DNA of 35,340 nucleotides from Cyanobium sp. T1B-Tous (GTDB taxonomy: Bacteria > Cyanobacteriota > Cyanobacteriia > PCC-6307 > Cyanobiaceae): assembly GCF_024345475.1 (NCBI RefSeq), contig NZ_JAGQBE010000023.1:1-35340 (forward strand), written 5' to 3'. Positions 15,469 to 23,703 of the stretch are shown here, piece after piece (position 1 is the stretch's first letter; every line of letters begins with the position of its first letter). Below the pieces are notes generated by a model. The model saw only the letters and a list, made by a program, of their open reading frames with translations. It did not search any database and had not been told where the DNA came from. A program made the position numbers and the translations under genes.

Positions 15469-16869
15469 GTGAGCAACAAGCCACCCCCCCACTCGCTCCA
15501 GCAGGCCCCGTCTGCAGCCGTGCCGGTGCTCTCGGCGGCAGCTTCCTTGCGGCAGCTGTTGGACAGCCTCAGCCGGGAGCAGCGCCGCAACCAGGAGCTG
15601 CTGGCCTCCCTGGCCTTCACCCTGCGCAGTTTCACCAATCTGGGCCGCTTCCTGGAGCTGGTGCCCTTGGTGGCGGCCCGGCTGGTGGAGGCGGAGGGGG
15701 CGGTGCTGGTGGTGTTCCACGAGGATGGTCGCCTCTGGCGCGAGCAACTGCAGGCCACCCCGGTGGAGCGCTGTGCTGAGCTGATGCGCCAATTGGCGGC
15801 CCTCGGCGATGCCGAGCTGGCCGCCCTCAGTGGCGAGGAGGCCGTGGTGGCCCTGCTCGACCAGCGCATTGGCCGTCTGCTCGGCGACACCCAGGTGTTC
15901 GCCACGTCCGTGGTGTGCCGCAGTTTGCCCCGGGGCCGTCTCTACATCTTCAGTGGTCGCCAGGGATTTGCCTGGAGTGAAGTGCACCGCCGCCACCTGC
16001 AGCTGGTGGCCGATCTCACCGCCGTGGCTTTGGAGAATGAGGCGCTGCAGCAGACCATGCGGCGCCATGAGCGGCTGGACCGGCAGCTCAGCATCGGCGC
16101 CGAGATCCAGGCCCAGTTGCTGCCCGACCACTGCCCGGTGATTGACGGGGTGGAGCTGGCCGCCCGCTGCCGCCCCGCTTTCCAGGTGGGCGGCGACTAC
16201 TACGACTTCATCCCCACCCGGCCCCAGCTGCTGGGCCGCCGCCGCGAACAGGCCCGCTGGGCCCTGGTGATGGGGGATGTGATGGGCAAGGGCGTGCCGG
16301 CCGGCCTGCTGATGACCCTGCTGCGCGGCATGTTGCGGGCCGAGGTGCTCAGCGGCCATTCCCCCGAGCGCATCCTCCACGACCTCAACCAGCTGGCCCA
16401 GGAGGACCTGGCCCACTCGCACCGGTTTGTGACGCTGTTTTATTCCGACTACGACCCCCGCACCCGCCTGTTGCGGTACGCCAATGCGGCCCACAATCCC
16501 CCCCTGATCTGGCGGCGGCAGCGCAATCAGGTGGACCGTCTCGATGCGCCGGGCCTGTTGATCGGTCTGCAGAGCGATGCCGATTACGGCATTGCCGAGA
16601 TCGTGCTGGAGCCGGGCGATGTGTTGCTGTACTACACCGATGGGGTCACCGAGGCGTCCGGGTTCAGCGGCGAGCGGTTCGATGAAGAGCGGCTCGTGCG
16701 CCATCTGCAGGCCGCCTGCCGCTCCGGCATCGGCGCCCAGGGGATTCTCGATCAGTTGTTTGCCCGGCTCGACCGCTTTGTGGGCTCCGACCGGCAATTG
16801 GATGACGATGCCTCGATGGTGGTGCTGAAGGTGCGGGAGGAGGTGATGTTGCCCTCCCTGCCAAGCTGA
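15469..16869 (+). CDS. GAF-linked PP2C/SpoIIE-type protein phosphatase (RsbU-like)
   Basis: A 466-residue soluble protein. After a Pro/Ala-rich N-terminus, residues about 45-190 look like a GAF sensor domain (LASLAFTLRSFTNLGRFLEL, read as two adjoining motifs, through AVALENEALQQTM), followed by a short coiled linker. Residues about 205-455 are a PP2C-like SpoIIE/RsbU phosphatase: AEIQAQLLPD, VGGDYYDF and GDVMGKGVPA supply the metal-binding Asp residues, with YYTDGVTEA and DDDASMVVLK near the end. Such phosphatases act on phosphorylated anti-anti-sigma proteins in partner-switching pathways. No STAS or anti-sigma gene is adjacent, so its substrate is unknown. The start is GTG at 15469 (M-S-N-K-P); it stands 69 bases after ftsY and 48 before argH. 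Confidence 0.9.
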   Translation: MSNKPPPHSLQQAPSAAVPVLSAAASLRQLLDSLSREQRRNQELLASLAFTLRSFTNLGRFLELVPLVAARLVEAEGAVLVVFHEDGRLWREQLQATPVERCAELMRQLAALGDAELAALSGEEAVVALLDQRIGRLLGDTQVFATSVVCRSLPRGRLYIFSGRQGFAWSEVHRRHLQLVADLTAVALENEALQQTMRRHERLDRQLSIGAEIQAQLLPDHCPVIDGVELAARCRPAFQVGGDYYDFIPTRPQLLGRRREQARWALVMGDVMGKGVPAGLLMTLLRGMLRAEVLSGHSPERILHDLNQLAQEDLAHSHRFVTLFYSDYDPRTRLLRYANAAHNPPLIWRRQRNQVDRLDAPGLLIGLQSDADYGIAEIVLEPGDVLLYYTDGVTEASGFSGERFDEERLVRHLQAACRSGIGAQGILDQLFARLDRFVGSDRQLDDDASMVVLKVREEVMLPSLPS

Positions 16870-16917
16870 GGGCCCGGGAAGCTGACCCTCTGCCCCGTGC
16901 CGTGCGCCTAGCCCTGA

Positions 16918-18312
16918 ATGGCCGTTGATTCCACCGCCTCCACCTGGAGCCAGCGCTTTGAGCAGGGCCTGCATCCGGCGATTGAGCGTTTCAACGCCTC
17001 GATCGGCTTTGACATCGCCCTGTTGCAGCAGGACCTGGATGGCTCCATCGCCCATGCCCGCATGTTGGGCCGCTGTGGCGTGATCTCGGAGGCCGAGGCA
17101 GCCGAGTTGATCGAGGGTCTGGAGACCGTGCGGGCCGAGGCGGCCCGGGGCGCGTTCAACCCCGGCCTGGAGGCCGAAGACGTGCACTTCGCCGTGGAGC
17201 GGCGCCTGATCGAGCTGCTTGGGCCGTTGGGCAAGAAGCTGCACACCGGCCGTAGCCGCAACGATCAGGTGGGCACCGACCTACGCCTCTGGCTGCGGGG
17301 CCAGATCGGGGCCATTGATGGGGCCCTGCTGCGTTTTGAGCGGGCCCTGTTGGCCCAGGCCGAGCGCCACAGCACGGTGCTGATTCCCGGCTACACCCAC
17401 CTGCAGCGGGCCCAGCCGGTGTGTCTGGCCCACCATTTGCTGGCCTACATCGAGATGGCCGAGCGCGACCGCGAGCGCCTGGCCGACGTGCGCCGGCGGG
17501 TCAACATCTGCCCCCTGGGGGCGGCGGCCCTGGCGGGCACGCCGGTGCCGATCGATCGGCGCCAGACCGCGGCGGAGCTCGGCTTTGAGGCCATCTACGC
17601 CAACAGCCTCGATGCGGTGAGCGACCGGGATTTCGCCGTGGAGTTCATGGCCGCCGCCAGCCTTGTGTTGGTGCACCTCAGTCGTCTCAGTGAGGAGGTG
17701 ATCCTCTGGGCGTCTGAGGAATTCGGGTTCGTGGGCCTCACCGATCGTTGCGCCACGGGTAGCAGCCTGATGCCCCAGAAGAAGAATCCCGATGTCCCCG
17801 AGTTGGTGCGCGGCAAGAGCGGCCGGGTGTTCGGCCACCTGATGGGGTTGTTGACGATGATCAAGGGTCTGCCCCTGGCCTACAACAAGGACTTCCAGGA
17901 GGACAAGGAAGCCCTCTTCGATGGGGTGCGCACCTGTCTGGATTGCCTGGAGGCGATGGCGATCCTGTTCGAGGAGGGTCTGGAGTTTCGGCCCCAGCGG
18001 TTGGAGGCCGCCGTGGCGGCAGATTTTTCCAATGCCACCGATGTGGCCGACTACCTGGTGGCGAAGGGGGTCCCTTTCCGGGAGGCCTACCAGCTGGTGG
18101 GCGGTCTGGTGAAGGGCTGCCTGGCTGAGGGAGTGCTGCTGGTCAACCTGCCGCTGGAGCGCTGGCAGCAGCTCCATCCCGCCTTTGAAGCAGACATCTA
18201 TGCGGCCATCAGTCCACGGCAGGTGGTGGCGGCCCGCCGCAGCGAGGGGGGCACCGGCTTCGAGCAAGTGGAGCAGCAGTTGCAGCGCATTCGGATGCAA
18301 CTGGCCACCTGA
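16918..18312 (+). CDS. argH: Argininosuccinate lyase
   Basis: Last enzyme of arginine synthesis; splits argininosuccinate into arginine and fumarate. The 464-residue product has the standard length and belongs to the fumarase/aspartase superfamily. The signature [12 protein letters not shown] places the catalytic serine at about residue 282. Other conserved parts are [10 protein letters not shown] near residue 110, [12 protein letters not shown] near residue 157 and [13 protein letters not shown] near residue 322. The ATG at 16918 gives a normal N-terminus. It stands 48 bases after the phosphatase gene, and 90 bases separate it from the RNA-binding protein gene, which may have its own promoter. 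Confidence 0.97.
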   Translation: MAVDSTASTWSQRFEQGLHPAIERFNASIGFDIALLQQDLDGSIAHARMLGRCGVISEAEAAELIEGLETVRAEAARGAFNPGLEAEDVHFAVERRLIELLGPLGKKLHTGRSRNDQVGTDLRLWLRGQIGAIDGALLRFERALLAQAERHSTVLIPGYTHLQRAQPVCLAHHLLAYIEMAERDRERLADVRRRVNICPLGAAALAGTPVPIDRRQTAAELGFEAIYANSLDAVSDRDFAVEFMAAASLVLVHLSRLSEEVILWASEEFGFVGLTDRCATGSSLMPQKKNPDVPELVRGKSGRVFGHLMGLLTMIKGLPLAYNKDFQEDKEALFDGVRTCLDCLEAMAILFEEGLEFRPQRLEAAVAADFSNATDVADYLVAKGVPFREAYQLVGGLVKGCLAEGVLLVNLPLERWQQLHPAFEADIYAAISPRQVVAARRSEGGTGFEQVEQQLQRIRMQLAT

Positions 18313-18402
18313 GAGCGGGCAGTTTTCGTCAAGCGTCTTAGGGTGGGTTGGTTAGCGGCCCAATGGCCCACATGCATCGGCCACGCGGTCGATCTCTGGT
18401 TC

Positions 18403-18945
18403 GTGAGCATCTTTGTTGGCAACCTTCCCTTCCGTGCTGAGCAGGAAGACGTCGCGGAATTGTTTGCACCCTTCGGTGACGTGGTGACCTGTTCCCTGCC
18501 CCTCGAGCGCGACACCGGGCGCAAGCGCGGTTTCGCCTTTGTCGAGATGGCGGATGACGCCGCCGAAACCAAGGCCATCGACGCCCTCCAGGGGGCTGAG
18601 CTGATGGGCCGTCCCCTGCGCATCAACAAGGCCGAGCCCCGTGGCGGCGGTGGCGGCGGCGGTGGTCAGCGCCGTGGCGGCTACGGCGGCGGCGGTGGTG
18701 GTTATGGCGGCGGCGGCTATGGAGGCGGTGGTGGCGGCGGCTACAACCGGGGCAACGACGGGGGTGGTGGCTATGGAGGTGGTGGCGGCGATCGGGGTTC
18801 GGGGGCCCGCGGCTGGGAAGACCGCAGCTATGGAGCCGGGGCTCCCGCTTCAGGCGACAGCTTCGATGCCGGCCGCACCCGCCGCCGCCGCAGCGGCGGC
18901 GGTGATAGCGGTGGTGGTGACTATTACGGCGGTGCTGAGGGCTAG
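18403..18945 (+). CDS. RRM-type glycine-rich RNA-binding protein
   Basis: About 180 residues from GTG at 18403 (M-S-I-F-V-G-N-L). The frame is open back to 18343 but that part is not RRM-like. A single RNA-recognition motif fills residues 1-80, with RNP2 IFVGNL at residues 3-8 and RNP1 KRGFAFVEM near residue 43. The rest is Gly-rich with Tyr, Asn and Arg (GGYGGGGGGYGGGG type repeats) and a basic RTRRRRSGGG patch before the end. This is the cyanobacterial Rbp family; in other cyanobacteria members are cold-induced and some help place photosystem mRNAs at thylakoids. The 90-base gap before it may hold a leader that responds to temperature, but no motif there is clear. The Gly tract is coded by GGC/GGT repeats, prone to slippage. 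Confidence 0.9.
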   Translation: MSIFVGNLPFRAEQEDVAELFAPFGDVVTCSLPLERDTGRKRGFAFVEMADDAAETKAIDALQGAELMGRPLRINKAEPRGGGGGGGGQRRGGYGGGGGGYGGGGYGGGGGGGYNRGNDGGGGYGGGGGDRGSGARGWEDRSYGAGAPASGDSFDAGRTRRRRSGGGDSGGGDYYGGAEG

Positions 18946-18960
18946 GCGGTTGATTCCGGC

Positions 18961-20007
18961 CTAGAGCCCTCGCTCCTCCAGGGCCCGGGCGGCGGCGTCC
19001 AGCACCGCTGGCTCCGCATCCCGGGCACCCGCGGCTTGGGTGATCTGCTGGCGCCAGCGCCGGGCTCCGCTCACCCCTTCCACCACATGCACCAGGTGGC
19101 GGGCGATCGGCCAGAGCCGTTCTCCCCGGCTGCGCCACCGTTCGGCATAGGGAATCAGGCCCCGCACCACGGCTGATGCGCTGGCTGGGTGCTGGCTTCC
19201 ATCCCCAAACACCCGGTGATCCACGTTCACCCACTGGAGCGGATGGGCATAGGCCGCCCGCCCCACCATGGCCCCATCCACCTGGTTGAGCTGCTCCAGG
19301 CAGGCATCCAGGCTCTCCAGGCCGCCGTTCAGCTCAATGGTGAGCCCGGGCCGATCCCGTTTGAGCTGGTGCACCACGTCGTAACGGAGGGGGGGAACGG
19401 TGCGGTTCTGTTTGGGATCCAGCCCCTCCAGCCAGGCCTTGCGGGCATGCACGGCGAACCGCCGCGCGCCGGCTGCGGCCACCGGATCCACAAAGGCGAG
19501 CAGGTCCCCGTAGGCATCGCGCTCGTCGATGCCGATCCGGTGTTTGACCGTCACCGGCAGGGGGCTGGCGGCCGTCATCGCCGCCACACAGTCGGCCACC
19601 CGGTGGGGGTCGGCCATCAAGCAGGCCCCGAAGCGGCCCTTCTGCACTTTTTCGCTCGGGCAGCCCACATTCAGGTTGATTTCGTCGTAGCCCCAGTCGG
19701 CCGCCAGTCGGGTCGCCTTCGCCAGCAGGGCCGGGTCGTCGCCGCCCAGCTGCAGGGCGAGGGGGTGTTCCATCGGGTCGAAACCCAGCAGCCGATCCAG
19801 TCGGCCGCCGGCTGTGCTGGCCCCAGGGTCCCGGCTGGCGTGATGGAGGGCCTGGGCCACCACCATTTCGGTGTAGAGCAGGCTGTGCCGGGTGATCTGG
19901 CGCATCAACACCCGAAAGTGCCGATCCGTGTAGTCCATCATCGGAGCCACACTGAAGCGATAGCTGGCCGGATCGGTCTGCCCCATCAGCCCATGCTGCC
20001 CGCCCAT
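18961..20007 (-). CDS. dusA: tRNA-dihydrouridine synthase A
   Basis: FMN enzyme that reduces uridines in the tRNA D-loop. The 348-residue product begins with SVAPMMDYTDRHFR (residues about 19-32), the DusA form of the Dus motif, and has NVGCPSEKVQKGRFGACLM near residue 113, which carries the catalytic cysteine and the DusA-specific context. VKHRIGIDERDAYGDL and ELNGGLESLDACL supply further FMN/TIM-barrel elements, and GRAAYAHPLQW the phosphate site. The start at 20007 is plausible; a second in-frame ATG lies 7 codons later. Its stop is 15 bases from the RRM gene stop (convergent), and its start is only 23 bases from the divergent flavoprotein gene, so the two promoters must overlap. Confidence 0.94.
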   Translation of the reverse strand: MGGQHGLMGQTDPASYRFSVAPMMDYTDRHFRVLMRQITRHSLLYTEMVVAQALHHASRDPGASTAGGRLDRLLGFDPMEHPLALQLGGDDPALLAKATRLAADWGYDEINLNVGCPSEKVQKGRFGACLMADPHRVADCVAAMTAASPLPVTVKHRIGIDERDAYGDLLAFVDPVAAAGARRFAVHARKAWLEGLDPKQNRTVPPLRYDVVHQLKRDRPGLTIELNGGLESLDACLEQLNQVDGAMVGRAAYAHPLQWVNVDHRVFGDGSQHPASASAVVRGLIPYAERWRSRGERLWPIARHLVHVVEGVSGARRWRQQITQAAGARDAEPAVLDAAARALEERGL

Positions 20008-20030
20008 GCCCCCCCGCTTATCCCCTGCTG

Positions 20031-21329
20031 ATGCTGCCTAGTCATGCTGCCGTCGTGGTGGCGGGTGGCGGGGCCGCCGGTTTCATGGCCGCCATTGCCG
20101 CTGCTGAGGCCGGCGTGCGCGACATCGTGCTCCTCGAGGCCACCGGCGATCCGCTTCACAAGCTCTTGATCAGTGGGGGCGGCCGCTGCAATGTCACCCA
20201 CGCCTGCTGGGATCCCCGGGAGCTGGTGGGTCACTATCCCCGCGGGGGGCAGGCCCTGCGGGGTCCCTTTTCCCGTTTTGCCAGTGGCGATGCGGTGGCC
20301 TGGTTCCACGAGCATGGCCTCGAGCTGGTGGAGGAGGCCGATGGCCGCCTGTTCCCCCGGTCCAACCGTTCCGAATCCGTGGCGGCCACCCTGCGCCGGG
20401 CGGCCCTGCAGGCCGGCGTGCAGCTGTTCACGGGGGCGAGCCTGCAGGGGGCGGCCGTGGCGGCCGGTGGCGGGTTTGCCCTGCAGGTGCGCTGTAGCAG
20501 TGCCGGGGGGTCGGGTGGCAGTGAGCGCCGGCTGATGGGCGCCGATCGGCTGGTGCTGGCCACCGGCAGTCACCCCAGCGGCCGCCAGCTGGCCGCCGGC
20601 CTGGGCCATGGGCTGGTGGCGCCGGTGCCCTCCCTGTTCACGCTGGCCCTGGCCAATGATCCCCTCTGCGCGCTCGCGGGGGTGGTGATGGAGCCGGTGG
20701 TCCTGTTGCTGGAGCTGCCGGCCGACCCGGGGTCCGGAGCGACAGAGGGCCCCGTCCAGCGCTTCCGCCAGCGGGGTCCCGTGTTGATCACTCACTGGGG
20801 CTTGTCCGGTCCGGCCACCCTGCGGCTCACGGCCTTTGCGGCCCGCGCCCTCAAGGCCACTGGCTACCGCGGCGAGCTTCGGATCGACTGGAGCGACGGG
20901 CAGTCTCAGCCCCAGCTCGAGGCCCTGTTCGCCGAGGCGAAGCAGGAGCAGGCCAAACGGCAGCTGGCCAACTGGCGGCCCTGGCCGGCCCTCAGCCGGC
21001 GGTTGTGGCTGGCCCTGCTCCAGCGCCATGGCGTTGATCCCCAGCAGCGCTGGGCCGACCTTTCCAAGCGCCATCAGCAGCTTCTGGTGACGGCCCTGCG
21101 CGATACCCGGGTGGCTGTCACCGGCCGGGGCCCCTTCGGGGAGGAATTCGTGACGGCCGGCGGGATTCCCTTAGGGGAGGTGAATCTTGCCACGATGGCC
21201 AGCCGCGTGCAACCGGGCCTCTACCTGGTGGGCGAACTCCTGGATGTGGATGGGGTAACCGGAGGGTTCAACTTTCAGCACTGCTGGAGCAGTGGCTGGC
21301 TCGCGGGGCAGGCTTTGGCAGCAGGGTGA
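20031..21329 (+). CDS. HI0933/YhiN-family FAD-dependent oxidoreductase
   Basis: A 432-residue flavoprotein of the HI0933 (YhiN, BaiN-like) family. The FAD-binding Rossmann motif VVVAGGGAAGFMAA lies at residues 8-21. The family signature LLISGGGRCNVTH follows near residue 45, and the C-terminus GGFNFQHCWSSGWLAGQAL closes the FAD site. VLATGSHPSG and LVGELLDVDGVTGG are further FAD contacts. No experimentally firm reaction is known for most family members. It is divergent from dusA with 23 bases between starts and convergent with pilC with 7 bases between stops. No terminator is seen. Confidence 0.9.
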   Translation: MLPSHAAVVVAGGGAAGFMAAIAAAEAGVRDIVLLEATGDPLHKLLISGGGRCNVTHACWDPRELVGHYPRGGQALRGPFSRFASGDAVAWFHEHGLELVEEADGRLFPRSNRSESVAATLRRAALQAGVQLFTGASLQGAAVAAGGGFALQVRCSSAGGSGGSERRLMGADRLVLATGSHPSGRQLAAGLGHGLVAPVPSLFTLALANDPLCALAGVVMEPVVLLLELPADPGSGATEGPVQRFRQRGPVLITHWGLSGPATLRLTAFAARALKATGYRGELRIDWSDGQSQPQLEALFAEAKQEQAKRQLANWRPWPALSRRLWLALLQRHGVDPQQRWADLSKRHQQLLVTALRDTRVAVTGRGPFGEEFVTAGGIPLGEVNLATMASRVQPGLYLVGELLDVDGVTGGFNFQHCWSSGWLAGQALAAG

Positions 21330-21336
21330 TCTGGCG

Positions 21337-22596
21337 CTATTTGATTTGATCAAAGACGGCGAACATCGGCATATACATTGCGAGTAGGATGGAGCCCACA
21401 ATTCCACCCACCAGCACGATCAAAGCTGGCTCCAACATCGAAGTCAGCGCTTTTACCGAGGTCTCCACCTCGTCCTCATAGAAGTCAGCCACCTTGGAGA
21501 GCATGGCGTCCATTTCGCCGGTCTCTTCTCCGATGGCCATCATGCTGATTGACATATCGGGGAAAACCTTCATGCGTCCCAAGGCGACGCTCAGTGGGAT
21601 CCCTTGAAGCACATCCTGGCGGCTATTGTTGATGGCATCGGAGACGATGGAATTATTGCTGATTTCTCTTACGATTTCGAGCGACATCAGGATCGGCACA
21701 CCAGCGCGCGTCAATGAACTAAAGGTGCGACAGAATTGGGCCGTGGCCGTTTTTTGAATTAGATCGCCAAAGAGCGGAAGTTTGAGCACCAAGGCATCCA
21801 CCCGCCGTCGTCCGATTGGTGTGGCATAAAATCTGCCAAATAGAAAGATGGCGATTACCAAGCCGATCACCAGATAGAGCGAGAAAGTTGATCGCAGCAA
21901 GCTGCTCAGATCAACCATCATTTGGGTAAACCAGGGGAGTTCCGCTCCCAGACCATCGAAAATTCCGGCGAAGGTTGGGATAATGAAGATCGTCATGCCC
22001 AAGAAGACGGAAATGGCGATCACTAGCACCGCCACCGGATAGCCCATGGCACCCTTGATCTGGTTCTGCAGCTTGGCGTTGTCCTCGAGCAGCTTGGCCA
22101 GGCGTTTTAGGGAATCATCCAGCACCCCGCCGGCTTCTCCGGCTTCGACCATGGCAACGCTGAGCTTGTCGAATACCTTGGGCCAGCGCCGTAAGGCTTC
22201 CCCCAGCGAAATCCCCTGATTCACCTCCAAGCTGATCGATTGCAGGGCGCGCTTGAACAGGGGCATCTTTTGCTGGGTGGCCATCAGATCGATGCTGCGC
22301 ACGATTGGCACGCCGGCGTTGATCAGCGCGGACATCTTGCTGGCAAATACAGCTTTTTCTTTGATGCCCGGTTTGGCTTCCAGCAGTTCGTTCAGCTTGG
22401 AAAATTTGAGCTTTTGATTGAGCTGAATGGCCGCGCTGGAGCCGGTCGCACCGGCTTTCTGTTTGGCCTTGATTTCCGTTGCGCGAATGCCACGCAGTCG
22501 CAGGCTGCGCTTGGCCTGGGCCGGATTGGGTGCCTCGATATCCACGAGGGCCGACTTGCCCTGGGGGTTGACGTAGGTGGCGACAAAAGTGGGCAT
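21337..22596 (-). CDS. pilC: Type IV pilus inner-membrane platform protein PilC
   Basis: Polytopic platform of the type IV pilus machine (T2SF/GspF family), 419 residues. Two T2SF domains are seen: about residues 80-200 (FASKMSALINAGVPIVRSID) and 280-405 (FCRTFSSLTRAGVPILMSLE, with GEETGEMDAMLSKVADFYE). Membrane spans lie near residues 185-210 (VAVLVIAISVFLGMTIFII), 240-255 (LYLVIGLVIAIFLFG) and at the C-terminus. It is the third gene of pilB-pilT-pilC, 20 bases after pilT. Its G+C content is clearly lower than its neighbours: lines between 21600 and 22020 count at 47-53%, against about 63-75% in nearby genes. This may reflect acquisition from elsewhere or relaxed codon choice. Confidence 0.93.
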   Translation of the reverse strand: MPTFVATYVNPQGKSALVDIEAPNPAQAKRSLRLRGIRATEIKAKQKAGATGSSAAIQLNQKLKFSKLNELLEAKPGIKEKAVFASKMSALINAGVPIVRSIDLMATQQKMPLFKRALQSISLEVNQGISLGEALRRWPKVFDKLSVAMVEAGEAGGVLDDSLKRLAKLLEDNAKLQNQIKGAMGYPVAVLVIAISVFLGMTIFIIPTFAGIFDGLGAELPWFTQMMVDLSSLLRSTFSLYLVIGLVIAIFLFGRFYATPIGRRRVDALVLKLPLFGDLIQKTATAQFCRTFSSLTRAGVPILMSLEIVREISNNSIVSDAINNSRQDVLQGIPLSVALGRMKVFPDMSISMMAIGEETGEMDAMLSKVADFYEDEVETSVKALTSMLEPALIVLVGGIVGSILLAMYMPMFAVFDQIK

Positions 22597-22616
22597 GACT
22601 CAGTGGGTCCCAGGGA

Positions 22617-23696
22617 TCAGCCCAGTTGGTTGACGAGGCGTTTGAGCTCTTCAGGTTTCGAGGTTTTCAGCAGGGCCTCATCCATGGTCACCTGATTGCT
22701 GAGCACCAGATCACTGAGAGCCTTTTCCAGGGTTTGCATCGACAGCTGGCCGCCTGTTTGAATCTGGGAATAGAGCTGGGCCGTTTTGCCTTCCCGGATC
22801 AGGTTGGCCGTAGCCGGGGTGTTGATCATGATCTCCTGCGCCATCACCCGGCCGAACTGCCCTGGGCTTGGATTATGGCGTTTGCAGAGGGTCTGGGCAA
22901 ACACGGCCGCCAGGCTGCTGCTCAGCTGAACCCGGATCTGGGTCTGCTGGGTTGGGGGGAACACGTCGACCATGCGGTCGACGGTCTGGGCTGCCGAGCT
23001 GGTGTGCAGGGTGCCGAACACCAGGTGACCTGTTTCGGCTGCGGTGATCGCCAGCTGGATCGTGTCGAGATCGCGCAGTTCCCCCACCAGGATCACATCG
23101 GGGTCTTCCCGCAGGGCGGCCTTGAGGGCGTTGGCAAAGCTGCGGGTGTCGTCATTGAGTTGACGCTGGTGGATGACACTCTTGACCGGTTTGTAGGTGA
23201 ACTCGATCGGATCTTCGATGGTCAGGATATGTTCAGCGCGCGTTTGGTTGATGTGCTCCAGCATGGCCGCCAGGGTGGTGGTTTTGCCGGAGCCCGTGGG
23301 ACCTGTGACCAGGATCAGACCCTTAGGGATGTGGCTCATTTCCTCCACGATTGGAGGAAGGCCAAGACTTTCGAGGGTGGGAACGCTGTTGCCGAGGGCC
23401 CGCAGGCAGGCGGCATAGGTGCCCCGCTGGCGATAGACATTGACCCGGAAGCGGGCAACACCCTTGAGGCCGTAGGCACAATCGAGTTCCCAGGTTTGCT
23501 CCAGTTGCTTGCGCTGGGCATTGTTGAGCATCGAGAAGATCAGCTTGTTGCAGTCTTCCTCGTCCAGAAAATCATCCTGGAGTGGTCTCAGTTGACCGTT
23601 GAAGCGGCCGTAGGGCGGCAGGCCGGCGCTGATGTGGAGATCGCTGCCGCCATCCGTCACCAGCTGGCTCATCAGGTCTTCGATCATCACGGCCAT
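22617..23696 (-). CDS. pilT: Type IV pilus twitching/retraction ATPase PilT
   Basis: Hexameric ATPase that depolymerises the pilus, driving twitching and DNA uptake. The 359-residue product has the family's length. Motifs in order: DLHISAGLPP near residue 19, Walker A GPTGSGKTTT near residue 130, the Asp box TIEDPIEF, Walker B ALREDPDVILVGELRD near residue 195, and the His box HLVFGTLHTSS. The PilT-specific AIRNLIRE motif appears as ATANLIREGK. A TAAGGA ribosome-binding sequence overlaps the pilB stop and lies 4 bases before the ATG, supporting this start and coupling to pilB (7-base gap). Confidence 0.94.
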   Translation of the reverse strand: MAVMIEDLMSQLVTDGGSDLHISAGLPPYGRFNGQLRPLQDDFLDEEDCNKLIFSMLNNAQRKQLEQTWELDCAYGLKGVARFRVNVYRQRGTYAACLRALGNSVPTLESLGLPPIVEEMSHIPKGLILVTGPTGSGKTTTLAAMLEHINQTRAEHILTIEDPIEFTYKPVKSVIHQRQLNDDTRSFANALKAALREDPDVILVGELRDLDTIQLAITAAETGHLVFGTLHTSSAAQTVDRMVDVFPPTQQTQIRVQLSSSLAAVFAQTLCKRHNPSPGQFGRVMAQEIMINTPATANLIREGKTAQLYSQIQTGGQLSMQTLEKALSDLVLSNQVTMDEALLKTSKPEELKRLVNQLG

Positions 23697-23703
23697 AGCA
23701 TCC

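Noticed and set aside
18640-18800. Repeat array resembling CRISPR or minisatellite
   Set aside because: It is the GGC/GGT codon run for the glycine-rich tail of the RRM protein; there are no equal-length spacers.
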